The position numbers were made by a program, and so were the translations under genes. From Pseudomonadota bacterium (lineage in GTDB: Bacteria; Myxococcota_A; UBA796; GCA-2862545), in the NCBI GenBank assembly GCA_947475315.1, contig CANJMY010000018.1, positions 1-50,824 of the forward strand: DNA of 50,824 nt, written 5' to 3'. Positions 17,291-27,640 of this stretch are shown in pieces; position 1 is the stretch's first letter, and each line of letters begins with the position of its first letter. The notes beneath the pieces are model-generated. The model saw only the letters and a list, made by a program, of their open reading frames with translations. It made no database searches and was not told where the DNA came from.

Positions 17291-19189
17291 TCACGCGTCC
17301 TCGAACTCGGCGTCGATGACGTCATCACCAGGCTTGCCACCGCCCGAGGGCGCGCCGCCCGCAGCGGCTTCGGCGGCGGCGTCGCCGCCCTGCGACTGGT
17401 ACATCACCTCGGCGAGCTTGTGCGACGCCGCGGTGAGGCCCTCGAACGCAGACTTGATGGCTACGACGTCGTCCTTGTCCTTGGCGTCGCGCGCGGTGGT
17501 GAGCGCGGTCTCGACCGCGGCCTTCTCGGACGCGGGGAGCTTGTCGCCGTGCTCGGAGAGCGACTTCTCGACCTGGTAGACCAGCTGGTCGAGCTTGTTG
17601 CGCTCCTCGATGAGCTCCTTCTTGGCCTTGTCCGAGCCCTCGTTGACCTTGGCCTCGTCGACCATGCGCTTGATGTCCGCCTCGGACAGGCCGCCCTTGG
17701 CTTCGATCTTGATCTGCTGGGTCTTGCCCGTGCCCTTGTCCTTGGCGGCGACCGAGAGGATGCCGTTCGCGTCGATGCTGAACGTCACCTCGATCTGCGG
17801 CATGCCGCGCGGCGCCGGCGTGATGCCGTCGAGGCGGAAGTTGGCCAGCGGCTTGTTGTCGCGGGCCATGGGGCGCTCGCCCTGGAACACGTAGACGTCG
17901 ACCGCGTTCTGGTTGTCGGCGGCGGTGGAGAAGACCTGGCTCTTCTCGACGGGGATGGTCGTGTTGCGCTCGATGAGGGGCGTCATGACGCCGCCCAGGG
18001 TCTCGATGCCCAGGGTCAGCGGGGTGACGTCGAGCAGGAGCATGTCGGTCACGTCCTCCGACAGGATGCCGCCCTGGATGGCGGCGCCGACGGCGACGAC
18101 CTCGTCAGGGTTGACCGAGCGGTTGCACTTCTTGCCGAAGAACTTCTCGACCTCCTGCTGCACGAGCGGGATGCGCGTGGAGCCGCCGACCAGGATGATC
18201 TCGTCGATCTCGGAGGCCTTGAGGCCCGCGTCCTCGAGCGCCTTCTTGCAGGGGCCCAGGGACTTCTTCACGAGCGGCTCGATCATGCGCTCGAACTCGG
18301 CGCGGGTCAGCGTCACGTCCAAGTGCTTGGGGCCCGTGGCGTCGGCCGTGAGGAACGGCAGGTTGATCTGCGTCTGCGCGGCGGCGGACAGCTCGATCTT
18401 GGCGTTCTCGGCCGCGACCTTGAGGCGCTGGATGACCATGGTCTGGTTGGACACGTCGATGCCCGTGTCCTTCTTGAACTTGTCGGCCAGCCAGTCGATC
18501 AGGAGGTGATCGAAGTCGTCGCCGCCGAGGTGGGTGTCGCCGTTGGTGCTGCGCACCTCGACGACGTTGTTGTCGACCTCGAGGATGGAGACGTCGAACG
18601 TGCCGCCGCCGAGATCGTACACGGCGATGACCTCGTCGGTCTTCTTCTCCATGCCGTAGGCGAGCGCGGCCGCGGTCGGCTCGTTGATGATGCGCTTCAC
18701 TTCCAGGCCAGCGATCCGGCCCGCGGCCTTGGTGGCCTCGCGCTGATCGTTGTTGAAGTACGCGGGGACCGTGATGACCGCCTCGGTCACGGGCTGGCCC
18801 AGGTAGGCCTCAGCCTGCGCCTTGAGCTTCTGCAGCACCATCGCGCTGATCTCGGGCGGGGAGTAGTCCTTGCCCTGGACGCGGACGCGGCAGTCGCCGT
18901 TGGTGGCTCGGGTGACCTCGTAGGGGAGGCGCTTGAGCTCGTCGACCGTCTCCTCGTAGCGGCGGCCGATGAGGCGCTTGACCGAGTACACCGTGTTGGT
19001 CGGGTTGGTGACGGCCTGACGGCGGGCGGCGGCGCCCACGAGGCGCTCCCCGTCCTTGGTGAAGGCGACCACGGACGGCGTGGTGCGCTGGCCCTCGTCG
19101 TTCACGATGACGGTGACCTTGCCGTCACCTTCCATGAGGGCGACGACGGAGTTGGTGGTGCCGAGGTCGATGCCGATGATCTTGCCCAT
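17291..19189 (-). CDS. dnaK: Chaperone protein DnaK (Hsp70)
   Basis: The 632-residue Hsp70 opens with [16 protein letters not shown]. It carries the nucleotide-binding signatures [22 protein letters not shown] and [13 protein letters not shown], then the linker [10 protein letters not shown], the substrate domain ([15 protein letters not shown]) and a helical lid. It ends in a Gly/Ala-rich tail closing [10 protein letters not shown], the usual bacterial DnaK end. The open frame continues 200 codons upstream, but ATG 19189 with AGGAAGGA before it is clearly the start. No grpE or hrcA is in the window. It is divergent from groESL. Confidence 0.99.
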   Translation of the reverse strand: MGKIIGIDLGTTNSVVALMEGDGKVTVIVNDEGQRTTPSVVAFTKDGERLVGAAARRQAVTNPTNTVYSVKRLIGRRYEETVDELKRLPYEVTRATNGDCRVRVQGKDYSPPEISAMVLQKLKAQAEAYLGQPVTEAVITVPAYFNNDQREATKAAGRIAGLEVKRIINEPTAAALAYGMEKKTDEVIAVYDLGGGTFDVSILEVDNNVVEVRSTNGDTHLGGDDFDHLLIDWLADKFKKDTGIDVSNQTMVIQRLKVAAENAKIELSAAAQTQINLPFLTADATGPKHLDVTLTRAEFERMIEPLVKKSLGPCKKALEDAGLKASEIDEIILVGGSTRIPLVQQEVEKFFGKKCNRSVNPDEVVAVGAAIQGGILSEDVTDMLLLDVTPLTLGIETLGGVMTPLIERNTTIPVEKSQVFSTAADNQNAVDVYVFQGERPMARDNKPLANFRLDGITPAPRGMPQIEVTFSIDANGILSVAAKDKGTGKTQQIKIEAKGGLSEADIKRMVDEAKVNEGSDKAKKELIEERNKLDQLVYQVEKSLSEHGDKLPASEKAAVETALTTARDAKDKDDVVAIKSAFEGLTAASHKLAEVMYQSQGGDAAAEAAAGGAPSGGGKPGDDVIDAEFEDA

Positions 19190-19214
19190 GATGTATTCCT
19201 TCCTCTTTGGCCGA

Positions 19215-19242
19215 TAGATAGACGCGGGGCCGCCCGCGTCAA
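19215..19242 (-). promoter_or_regulatory. dnaK promoter with dyad operator
   Basis: On the minus strand, TTGACG (19242-19237), 16 bp, TATCTA (19220-19215) lies about 25 bp upstream of the ATG. The spacer contains the perfect 8-bp dyad GACGCGGG (19221-19228) / CCCGCGTC (19233-19240) with a 4-nt centre, partly overlapping the -35. The placement suggests a repressor site. It is not a CIRCE element (TTAGCACTC dyad). Confidence 0.6.
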
Positions 19243-19330
19243 CCGCCACGGCTGGCGTTTCTGGGACGGCGGCAGATTGGACACCGCGCCGCCTGTCGGC
19301 AAGGGGGGGGCGTACGGATCCGTCGACCGC

Positions 19331-19358
19331 TTGACGCCTCGGGTGGGGTGCGTAGGGT
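19331..19358 (+). promoter_or_regulatory. Candidate groESL promoter
   Basis: TTGACG (19331-19336), 16 bp, then TAGGGT (19353-19358) is a moderate sigma-70-like match about 85 bp before groES. A heat-shock sigma factor could also read this region. No CIRCE inverted repeat is present. The groES ribosome site GGCAGGAG lies just upstream of the ATG. Confidence 0.45.
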
Positions 19359-19441
19359 GGCGCGCACAAGGTTCCCCCCTTGCGGGACGGCCCGCCCGCC
19401 CCGCGAATCCCCAGAGCCCACATGGGCAGGAGATCCACGTC

Positions 19442-19735
19442 ATGACGAAGTTCCGTCCGCTCTACGACCGAGTCCTGGTCAAGCGCATCGAAGCCGAAGA
19501 GCGTACCCAGTCTGGTCTCGTGATCCCGGACAGCGCCAAGGAGAAGCCCCAGGAGGCCGAGGTTGTCGCCATCGGCGGCGGCCGTCGCCTGAAGAACGGC
19601 GAGGTCAAGGCCCTGCAGGTCAAGCCGGGCGACCGCGTCCTCTTCGGCAAGTACACCGGCGACGAGATCAAGCTCGACGGCACCGCGCACGTGATCCTGC
19701 GCGAGGACGACATCCTGGCCGTCCTCGACCGCTAG
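19442..19735 (+). CDS. groS: Co-chaperonin GroES
   Basis: The 97-residue protein is a typical GroES. It has the N-terminal strand [17 protein letters not shown], the mobile loop [17 protein letters not shown] that docks onto Gro[11 protein letters not shown], and the end [19 protein letters not shown] 19442 follows a GGAG ribosome site. It forms a heptameric lid for GroEL, encoded 104 bp downstream in the same operon with a strong hairpin in between. Confidence 0.98.
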   Translation: MTKFRPLYDRVLVKRIEAEERTQSGLVIPDSAKEKPQEAEVVAIGGGRRLKNGEVKALQVKPGDRVLFGKYTGDEIKLDGTAHVILREDDILAVLDR

Positions 19736-19746
19736 GTCCGAACCCG

Positions 19747-19774
19747 CCTGCGGCCGCCACGCGGCGGTCGCAGG
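19747..19774 (+). other. Strong intercistronic hairpin between groES and groEL
   Basis: CCTGCGGCCGCC (19747-19758) pairs with GGCGGTCGCAGG (19763-19774). This is a 12-bp stem with one G-U pair and the tetraloop ACGC. No T run follows, so it is more likely an RNA stabiliser or processing barrier, or an attenuator, than a full terminator. Confidence 0.7.
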
Positions 19775-19827
19775 CCGTGGTCGCCTCACAGCGGCCCAAA
19801 CTTACCCCTTCCAACCCTGACTCTTGA

Positions 19828-21438
<1,611 letters not shown>

Positions 21439-21453
21439 TCCCATCGGTCCAAG

Positions 21454-21505
21454 AGGCCCGCGTCGCGCCCTGAGAGGGGCTGCCGCGCGGGCCTTCCTGC
21501 TTTCT
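21454..21505 (+). terminator. Terminator after groEL
   Basis: AGGCCCGCG (21454-21462) pairs with CGCGGGCCT (21486-21494). The intervening segment contains its own small hairpin (GCCC/GGGC). A pyrimidine-rich TCCTGCTTTCT follows. It starts 15 bp after the groEL stop. Confidence 0.65.
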
Positions 21506-21566
21506 GGGACCGCGGCGGATCGGGCGGTGCGGGCGTGATATCGGCCGGTCGGTGGGACGGTGCTGA

Positions 21567-23594
21567 ATGAGCCGGAACGGACTGATGGTGCGCGCGATCG
21601 TGATGGTGGCCTCGGGCGTGCTGCTCGCCACGTTGGTGGCGCCCTACGGCCTCTACGCGCTCCACTGGATCGCCTACCTGCCCATGTTCTGGGCGCTGCG
21701 CAGCGACACCCCGCGGGCCAACCGCTGGCTGCTCTTCCTGTACGGGACCGTGGCCGAGGCGATGATCTTCCGCTGGATCGCGGACACGGTCACGCTGTTC
21801 AGCAACCTGGGCTCCATGTTCCACGGGCTGTTCGCGTACGTGATCCTCGTGGTCTTCGCGATGCTGTTCGGGCTGCCGTACCTGCTGGTGTTCGGCGCGG
21901 TCCACCCCATGCGCAAGCGCCTTGGCGACCTGTGGATCGTCGCGCTGCCGGCGTGGCTGGTGATCGTCGAGTGGCTCTCCACCTGGGTGATCCTGTTCCC
22001 GTACCCGCAGGGCACCAGCCAGTATCGGTTCCCGTACACGTGGCAGCTGGCGTCGATCACCGGCGTGTGGGGCCTGTCGTACCTGGTGCTCTTCTTCAAC
22101 GCGGCGCTGGGCGAGGCGATCTACCGGCGCCGCGAGGGCCGCCCGTTCCCTAAGCGCTGGGTCGCCTCCGCGGTGGGCATCCTGGTGGCGGTGCTCGCGT
22201 TTGGCGCCTGGCGGGAGAGCTGGCTCCGGCAGAAGATTGAGGCTGCGCCCGTGCTGCGGGTGGCCCAGCTCCAGTCCGCGTCGGACATGGAGCAGCGCAT
22301 GCGGGTGGGCCGCAAGGTCGCGTTCGACGAGTGGATCGACTCTGTGAAGACCCTGGAGCCGGGCTCGGTGGACTTGGTGGTGCTGCCCGAAGGCGCCATC
22401 CCGTTCGACCTCAACACCAGCACGGCGGCGTGGATCCTCTGGGATCTGGCGCGCCACGGGAAGTACCAGATCCTCGCGGGCGCCGGCACGCGCGAGCGCA
22501 TCGCCCGCAAGGACGCCGAGGCCGACGAGAAGATCCACGACTTCAACTCCGTCTACCTGTTCGACCCGCGGCAGCTGGAGGTCGATCCCAAGCAGCCTGA
22601 CGCCGCCGCGACGTTTGCGGCCCTCGGCGCGGGCTGTGATCTGGACGTGGCGCACGTCTTCACGGCGCTGGAGGCGCGGGCGCTGCGGCTGGCCGGTGAG
22701 GCCGCGACCCAGCCTGCGCCGGACGCGCCGGCGGACGCAGGCGGCGGCGCGGTGGCCGGCGTCGAGGTGTTCACGCTGCCGGACCCGTCGACCGTGGCGT
22801 GCGTGCAGAAGCTGCGCGAGCGCGAGGACACGCTGCGCAAGGGCGCACACCTGCCCCCCGAGGACGAGCCGACGATCACGGCGGACACCTTCCGCTTGAT
22901 CCGCGCGCAGAGCGCTCGCTTCGCGGCGCCGTTGAAAGAGGTGTCCGGCATCAAGAAGGGCGACATCCACGCGTGGATCTTCCGCGCCGCCGACTGCCCC
23001 GACGACGACTGCCACGGCTTCTCCGTCCGCTGCACCGGCGACGACTGTCAGGTCATGCCGGACGCGCCGCACTACGACAAGATGGTGCCGCTGCCGTTCG
23101 GCGAGTACCTGCCGCTCGCCGAGACGTTCCCGATCCTGGCCGACTGGATCAAGGGCCCGGGCGACTTCCGCGCGGGCACCGAGCCGCTGGTGTTCGACGC
23201 GGGCGGCGTCCGCCTGTCGGTGCCCATCTGCTACGAGGCCATCCTGGGCTACGTCTGCAAGGAGTTCGACCACCCCGACGTGCTGGTGAACGTCACCAAC
23301 GACGCCTGGTTCGGCCGCACCGCCGCGAGCGACCTGCACGGCATGCTCGCCGCCGCCCGCTCGATCGAGCTCGGCGTCCCGCTGTTCCGCTCGGCGTACA
23401 GCGGCGTGTCGTTCGTGGTGGACCCGGACGGCCAGATCCACGACGAGACCGCGCTCTACACCAAGGTGGAGCGGGTGGTGAAGGTGCCGCTCGCGCGGGT
23501 CGATACCTTCTACGAGCTCTGGGGCAACTGGTTTGTCGGCGCGTGTGGCGCGACGCTGGCCTTCCTGTGGGCCACGCGTCGCGCCAAAGCCTAG
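21567..23594 (+). CDS. lnt: Apolipoprotein N-acyltransferase (Lnt) with a large insertion
   Basis: The 675-residue protein has six or so membrane helices (1-215) and a periplasmic nitrilase-fold domain. The catalytic triad is visible: Glu275 in VVLPEGAIPF, Lys505 in YDKMVPLPFGEYLP, and Cys555 in VPICYEA. VNVTNDAWFGRTAA follows, as in Lnt. The enzyme adds the third acyl chain to lipoproteins, fitting the many lipoproteins nearby. The usual length is about 510. The excess is one block of about 165 residues between Asn327 (FNSVYLFD) and Lys505, holding six cysteines. Normal Lnt has about 68 residues between Glu and Lys; here it is 230. Lys-to-Cys spacing is normal. Confidence 0.9.
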   Translation: MSRNGLMVRAIVMVASGVLLATLVAPYGLYALHWIAYLPMFWALRSDTPRANRWLLFLYGTVAEAMIFRWIADTVTLFSNLGSMFHGLFAYVILVVFAMLFGLPYLLVFGAVHPMRKRLGDLWIVALPAWLVIVEWLSTWVILFPYPQGTSQYRFPYTWQLASITGVWGLSYLVLFFNAALGEAIYRRREGRPFPKRWVASAVGILVAVLAFGAWRESWLRQKIEAAPVLRVAQLQSASDMEQRMRVGRKVAFDEWIDSVKTLEPGSVDLVVLPEGAIPFDLNTSTAAWILWDLARHGKYQILAGAGTRERIARKDAEADEKIHDFNSVYLFDPRQLEVDPKQPDAAATFAALGAGCDLDVAHVFTALEARALRLAGEAATQPAPDAPADAGGGAVAGVEVFTLPDPSTVACVQKLREREDTLRKGAHLPPEDEPTITADTFRLIRAQSARFAAPLKEVSGIKKGDIHAWIFRAADCPDDDCHGFSVRCTGDDCQVMPDAPHYDKMVPLPFGEYLPLAETFPILADWIKGPGDFRAGTEPLVFDAGGVRLSVPICYEAILGYVCKEFDHPDVLVNVTNDAWFGRTAASDLHGMLAAARSIELGVPLFRSAYSGVSFVVDPDGQIHDETALYTKVERVVKVPLARVDTFYELWGNWFVGACGATLAFLWATRRAKA

Positions 23595-24034
23595 CGGTGA
23601 CCTGAGGGGGGCCGCGGGCGGTCGCCCTGGGCGTAGCCGTGGCCCTCGTAGCCGCGGTCGTGGTCGCCGTAGCCGTGCTCACGGTGGCCGTCGTGCTCGT
23701 GGCGCTCGGCCTCCTCGTGCCGCTCGTAGCCATAGGCAGGGCGCGGAAGCGGGACCGGGTAGCCGTAGTAGACGGGGCGGGTGGGCTGGTAGACGATGGG
23801 CCGCTGCCAGTACCCGGGGGTCCACTGCCAGCCGTAGGCGTTCCAGGACCAGGAGCCCGGGATCCACATGGCGCGCTCGCAGGGGATCTGCGGACGGTAC
23901 TCGACGCGGACGGGCGGCGCGTAGCTGCGCGGGCCGCCGACCACGACCACCGACGGGTGGGCGAAGGCGGGGGCGCTCCACAGCGAGAGCGGCACGAGGG
24001 TGACGGCGGCGAGTCGGCGGAGCAGGGCGTTCAT
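23591..24034 (-). CDS. Exported WXXGXW-repeat, His-rich protein
   Basis: The 147-residue protein has a signal peptide (MNALLRRLAAVTLV...APAFAHP). A Trp/Tyr/Pro-rich core follows with IPGSWSWNAYGWQWTPGYW, matching the short WxxGxW tandem motif of small periplasmic proteins in proteobacteria. The tail is rich in His, Glu, Gly and Arg (ERHEEAERHEHDGHREHGYG) and could bind metal ions. Its TAG stop shares the palindrome CTAG with the lnt stop on the other strand, so the two genes are convergent and end to end. Function unknown. Confidence 0.8.
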   Translation of the reverse strand: MNALLRRLAAVTLVPLSLWSAPAFAHPSVVVVGGPRSYAPPVRVEYRPQIPCERAMWIPGSWSWNAYGWQWTPGYWQRPIVYQPTRPVYYGYPVPLPRPAYGYERHEEAERHEHDGHREHGYGDHDRGYEGHGYAQGDRPRPPSGHR

Positions 24035-24082
24035 GAGGTCCTCCCGTGAAGTGGACGACCGTTCGACGCGCGCTGCCTGGGC

Positions 24083-24712
24083 TTATTCGACGGCGGCCTT
24101 GGGAATTCTCGTCTGGAGCCTGCGGGCGACCTTGGCGGCGACCCGCGCGACCCGCTCCACGTGGGCCCGGTGCGCGTCCGACGTCACTGGCGCGTCGACG
24201 TACTCCACGCGATCCTGGTGGAGGACCAGGCCCCGACCCGGTGTGCAGAGGTCGATGAGCTCCTGAACCAAGTCGGCGTCCAGCGCGTCTTCGAGGACGT
24301 GCACGTCGGTGGTGTGCACCCGAAGCGTGCGGCCCTTGGCGTCCGTGAGGCGGAGCTCGGTGGCTCCGGCCGGGGCCTTGATGCGCTCCGGCTGGCCGAT
24401 CACGCCGACCGGCCCCGCCTTGTCGCGGCGGGTGGCCTCGACGTGGGTGCGCACGTGCCAGGGGAGCTTGGCCCTGTGCAGCCGGGACTCCACGCGCACG
24501 GGCGAGCCTTCAAGATTGCCCGTAGCGATGGGCAGGGGCAGCTCGCCCCACCGCGCGGAGAAGTCGACCTGGAGCTTGAGCTCCTGGGCCAAGGCGAGGA
24601 AGAGTCGCTGCGCGCGGTCCGCTTGCACGCGACGCAGAGTGCCGCGCGCCATCGTGAAGATGACTCCGACCGCCACGATGATGGCGATGACTGCGAACAG
24701 GAACTTCTGCAC
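24083..24712 (-). CDS. Membrane-anchored protein of unknown function
   Basis: The 209-residue protein has one N-terminal membrane helix (FLFAVIAIIVAVGVIFTMA). A soluble domain follows with mixed strands and helices: FSARWGELPLPIATGNLEGSP, LRLTDAKGRTLRVHTTDVHVL, and a basic C-terminal helix (HRAHVERVARVAAKVARRL). No named family is recognised. The beta-rich middle (about 50-130) might be a small PH-like or lipocalin-like fold, but this is a guess. It lies 48 bp upstream of the His-rich protein gene on the same strand and could be co-transcribed. Confidence 0.65.
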   Translation of the reverse strand: MQKFLFAVIAIIVAVGVIFTMARGTLRRVQADRAQRLFLALAQELKLQVDFSARWGELPLPIATGNLEGSPVRVESRLHRAKLPWHVRTHVEATRRDKAGPVGVIGQPERIKAPAGATELRLTDAKGRTLRVHTTDVHVLEDALDADLVQELIDLCTPGRGLVLHQDRVEYVDAPVTSDAHRAHVERVARVAAKVARRLQTRIPKAAVE

Positions 24713-24987
24713 GACGACCTCAAGCGCCGCCGCGTATCGCCGCGGCCCCGCCCCGTCACACAGGAAGTGTTCGCCGTTGGATCCAGTCGGGACGCGATCA
24801 CGACGAATGTCGCCAAAAAAGGTGGTGCGGGCCTGGGTGGATCGGCGCTACTCTATGACTGAGGCCGGAAAAGCCTTCACAGAACGCTCCCCTCGCCGGT
24901 GTTCTACTCGCTCAAGCTCTTGCGTCTCCTCCATATCTTGCGGTGGTTCTCGACGAGGGGAGCCTCACTTTCTCCGGAGGCCGTGTC

Positions 24988-25932
24988 GTGGTGGTCCAGC
25001 CGATGGTCTTCCACGGCGACCGGCTTCTCCTGCTCGATCAGCGCGTCCTGCCCGGACGGGTCGAGTGGGTGGAGTGTCGCACGGCGGCGCAGGTCGCAGA
25101 CGCGATCCGGCGGATGGTGGTCCGCGGGGCCCCCGCGATCGGGATCACGGCCGCCTACGGTCTGGCGCTGGACGCCGCTCGGGGCGCGGATCGGAACGCG
25201 GCCAGGCAAGCGCTGCTCGCGAGCCGACCGACCGCGGTGAACCTTCGCTGGGCGCTGGATCGGCTGGCCGCGCTGCCCGCCGACGCGCTCGCGGACGCCG
25301 CCCGCGCCATGCACGCGGAAGACCTGTCGATCAACCAGGCAATGGGGGCGGTGGGTGCGGCCTTGCTGCCGCAGGATCCGACCGTTTACCACCACTGCAA
25401 CACGGGCGCGCTCGCGACCGGCGGCTGGGGGACGGCGCTGGGCGTCGTGCGATCGGTGCACGCGCAGGGTCGTCGGATCCGCGTGTGGGTGGGGGAGACG
25501 CGGCCCTGGCTCCAGGGGGCGCGGCTCACTGCGTGGGAGTGTCTCCAGGAAGGGATCGAGTGCACGCTGCTGGTCGACTCGGCCGCAGCGACCGTGCTCC
25601 CGGGCTGCGACGCGGTGCTGGTCGGTGCGGACCGCGTGGCCGCGAACGGCGACACCGCCAACAAGATCGGCACGCTCCAGCTCGCCATCCTCGCGCGTCA
25701 CTTCGGGGTGCCGTTCTACGTGTGCGTCCCGCGTTCGACAATCGATGACGCTTGCCCGGACGGCGCGCACATCCCGATCGAGGCGCGCGATCCATCGGAG
25801 ATCCGCGGCTACGGCGGCGTGACCTGGGCCGCGGACGTGCCATGCTGGAACCCCTCTTTTGACGTCACGCCCGCCTCCCTGGTGTCAGGCTGGGTGACGG
25901 AGCGGGGCCTCTGGACGCCGGGATCGGGCTGA
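24988..25932 (+). CDS. mtnA: S-methyl-5-thioribose-1-phosphate isomerase (MtnA)
   Basis: The 314-residue protein matches MtnA of the methionine salvage pathway, which isomerises methylthioribose-1-phosphate to methylthioribulose-1-phosphate. Visible signatures are MVVRGAPAIGITAAYGLAL; HHCNTGALATGGWGTALG with the catalytic Cys; VGETRPWLQGARLTAWE; and VGADRVAANGDTANKIGT with the catalytic Asp. GTG 24988 is chosen as start because GGAGG lies seven bases before it and it matches family length. The frame stays open to GTG 24943. No other salvage gene lies in the window. Confidence 0.93.
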   Translation: MVVQPMVFHGDRLLLLDQRVLPGRVEWVECRTAAQVADAIRRMVVRGAPAIGITAAYGLALDAARGADRNAARQALLASRPTAVNLRWALDRLAALPADALADAARAMHAEDLSINQAMGAVGAALLPQDPTVYHHCNTGALATGGWGTALGVVRSVHAQGRRIRVWVGETRPWLQGARLTAWECLQEGIECTLLVDSAAATVLPGCDAVLVGADRVAANGDTANKIGTLQLAILARHFGVPFYVCVPRSTIDDACPDGAHIPIEARDPSEIRGYGGVTWAADVPCWNPSFDVTPASLVSGWVTERGLWTPGSG

Positions 25933-26019
25933 ACGGCGCGGGCTGGGGCTGGGATCGGGACGTTGCGCCGCCGAATCCGTGGGATACGTGGCTGAAAGCT
26001 CGCCAACGAGGTTGCCGTC

Positions 26020-26253
26020 ATGATGCCCGGTCTTCCCGAACTCTTGGTCATTCTTGTCATCGTCTTCGTCGTCTTCGGCGCGGGCAAGCTCCCTCAGGTG
26101 TTTGGTGCGGTCGGTGAGGGTCTGAAGAACTTCCGCGAGGCCTCCCAGGCCCCGCCGAAGGAGCAGGACGTGACGCCGGTCGCCAAGCAAATTCCCGGCC
26201 GCGCGGCCGTGGAAGAAGCCGAGCTGGTCCAGAAGGAGAAGTCCGACTCGTAG
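26020..26253 (+). CDS. tatA: Twin-arginine translocase subunit TatA (copy 1)
   Basis: The 77-residue protein has the TatA layout. A single N-terminal membrane helix (LPELLVILVIVFVVFGAG) is followed directly by the conserved FGxGKLP hinge, an amphipathic helix (PQVFGAVGEGLKNFREA) and a charged tail (EAELVQKEKSDS). TatA oligomers form the pore for folded proteins with twin-Arg signals. A second, shorter TatA gene follows after 33 bp. No tatC is in the window. Confidence 0.92.
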   Translation: MMPGLPELLVILVIVFVVFGAGKLPQVFGAVGEGLKNFREASQAPPKEQDVTPVAKQIPGRAAVEEAELVQKEKSDS

Positions 26254-26286
26254 TCGGTCCTCTCGCACCGCCACCCAGGAGCGCCC

Positions 26287-26454
26287 ATGGTCACTGGAAT
26301 TTCCGAGATCCTCGTCGTGCTGGTGCTGGTGTTGGTGTTCTTCGGCGCGGGCAAGGTGCCCCAGATCATGGGCGCGGTGGGCGCCAGCGTGAAGACGTTC
26401 AAGGACGCCGCCAGCGGCGCGTCGGAAGACGACAAGGACAAGCCGGAGACCTGA
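26287..26454 (+). CDS. TatA-like protein (copy 2, 55 residues)
   Basis: This short gene encodes 55 residues with the same plan as its neighbour. It has one membrane helix (ISEILVVLVLVLVFFGAGK), then FGAGKVPQIMGAVGASVKTF as hinge and amphipathic helix, and a short charged tail (SEDDKDKPET). AGGAG precedes the ATG. About two thirds of the first 40 residues match copy 1, so it arose by tandem duplication. It could be a TatE-like variant or a size-restricted TatA. Confidence 0.88.
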   Translation: MVTGISEILVVLVLVLVFFGAGKVPQIMGAVGASVKTFKDAASGASEDDKDKPET

Positions 26455-26514
26455 TCGGCTGGAGCGCGGCTCGGCACGCGCTCGCCACGGGATCGACAAG
26501 TCTGATCGTCGTCA

Positions 26515-26544
26515 TTGCGGGTGGAATTGCCGTTGTGCTAGTCT
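26515..26544 (+). promoter_or_regulatory. Candidate promoter for the lipoprotein at 26592
   Basis: TTGCGG (26515-26520), 18 bp, TAGTCT (26539-26544) lies in the 137-bp gap after the second tatA, about 47 bp before the ATG. The match to the sigma-70 consensus is moderate. Confidence 0.35.
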
Positions 26545-26591
26545 GTGGCCCCGTGCGGTCCCCCTCTGTTGAGGCCGTGGGGAGGGATGTC

Positions 26592-27602
26592 ATGCGTCGC
26601 CTCTTGATCGTCAGCCCCGTGTTCGCCCTGGCCTGCATCGTGCCGTACTACCCCGTGGTCCCCAAGGACACGGACGTGTCCACGGACGACACCACCGCGC
26701 AAGACACGGACGTGGCGGGCGACACGGACGTGACCGACGACACCGCGGACACCGCGCTGACGCCGTCGGACGACGGCCCGTCCGACACCGACATCGCGGC
26801 CGGGAACTACGGCTGCCACAATTTCGATCCGGTCGAGGGCACCGGCTGGATCCGCAAGTACTCGCTGAACACGGCGAGCGGTCGCGGCACCGAGAAGTGG
26901 ACTGGCCTGGGCAACCAGACCATGCCCACCGGCACCGCGGCGGCGTTCGCCGACGGCTGGGCCTACAGCGTCGTGATCACCGGCCTGCCCGCGCTGAATT
27001 CGACGTCGACGTACTTCAACCGCTGCGGCGTCCAGGGCGACGACGGCGCCTTCGAGGTCGGGTTCACGCAGGAGAACTCGCAGAAGCCGACCTTCCCGCT
27101 CAAGGCCGGCGCGCAGAACGCCCGCAAGTACCTCCCCGACGAGGTCTCCATGCACGGCGTGTTCGGGGCCAACCCGTGGCACGTCGACATGAAGTACGAC
27201 ATGAAGGTGCCCGCGTTCAAGCTGATCCCGCAGCAGGGCTGGGCCTACGACAGCGCCAAGCTCACCTACGTCGGCGACGTCACGCCCATCGGCTTCGAGA
27301 CGATCAACGTCCCTGTGCTCGGTGGCGACGTCGAGGCGTACCACGTGAACTACACGTACACGATGGCGCAGAAGAACTCGGCGGGCGGCTTCTTCGACAT
27401 CTTCAACCAGCTGTTCGCGCCGCTGACCTCGCTGTTCGGCTTTCAGGGCAACGACTTGTCGGTCTCGGCGGTGGCGGACCAGTGGTACGTGCGCGGCGTC
27501 GGCTTGGTGAAGGAGGAGGTGTACCGATACCCGGCCACCACCCAGGAGCTGATCCGCGAGAAGAACCTCACGCAGTGCAGCGGCCTCCCCCTCTGTCCAT
27601 AG
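26592..27602 (+). CDS. Putative lipoprotein with an Asp/Thr-rich linker
   Basis: The 336-residue product has a leader MRRLLIVSPVFALAC. The Cys at residue 15 is a plausible though not ideal lipidation site. It is followed by a linker of about 50 residues made almost only of Asp, Thr, Val and Ala (KDTDVSTDDTTAQDTDVAGD and on). The remaining globular part (from NYGCHNFDPVEGTGW) is beta-rich with GWAYSVVITGLPALNSTSTY and VPVLGGDVEAYHVNYTYTM, and has no recognised domain. Such acidic linkers are common in myxobacterial surface lipoproteins. ATG 26592 is preferred to the in-frame start at 26535, as GGGGAGGG stands just upstream. Confidence 0.75.
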   Translation: MRRLLIVSPVFALACIVPYYPVVPKDTDVSTDDTTAQDTDVAGDTDVTDDTADTALTPSDDGPSDTDIAAGNYGCHNFDPVEGTGWIRKYSLNTASGRGTEKWTGLGNQTMPTGTAAAFADGWAYSVVITGLPALNSTSTYFNRCGVQGDDGAFEVGFTQENSQKPTFPLKAGAQNARKYLPDEVSMHGVFGANPWHVDMKYDMKVPAFKLIPQQGWAYDSAKLTYVGDVTPIGFETINVPVLGGDVEAYHVNYTYTMAQKNSAGGFFDIFNQLFAPLTSLFGFQGNDLSVSAVADQWYVRGVGLVKEEVYRYPATTQELIREKNLTQCSGLPLCP

Positions 27603-27640
27603 GGGCGAGTTACGTGCGGCCCTCCCATTGAGGACCGATC

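Noticed and set aside
15722..19400. Very long plus-strand open frame over dnaJ and dnaK
   Set aside because: Only its last 97 codons (groES) are real. The rest is antisense to dnaJ/dnaK and composed of low-information Arg/Val/Leu/Asp runs.
19190..19441. CIRCE element expected before groESL/dnaK
   Set aside because: No TTAGCACTC/GAGTGCTAA dyad is present; the only dyad found has a different sequence.
24713..24987. Possible SAM-type riboswitch before mtnA
   Set aside because: No matching stems or conserved loop sequences could be found by eye in this 275-bp gap; only weak promoter-like sequences were seen.
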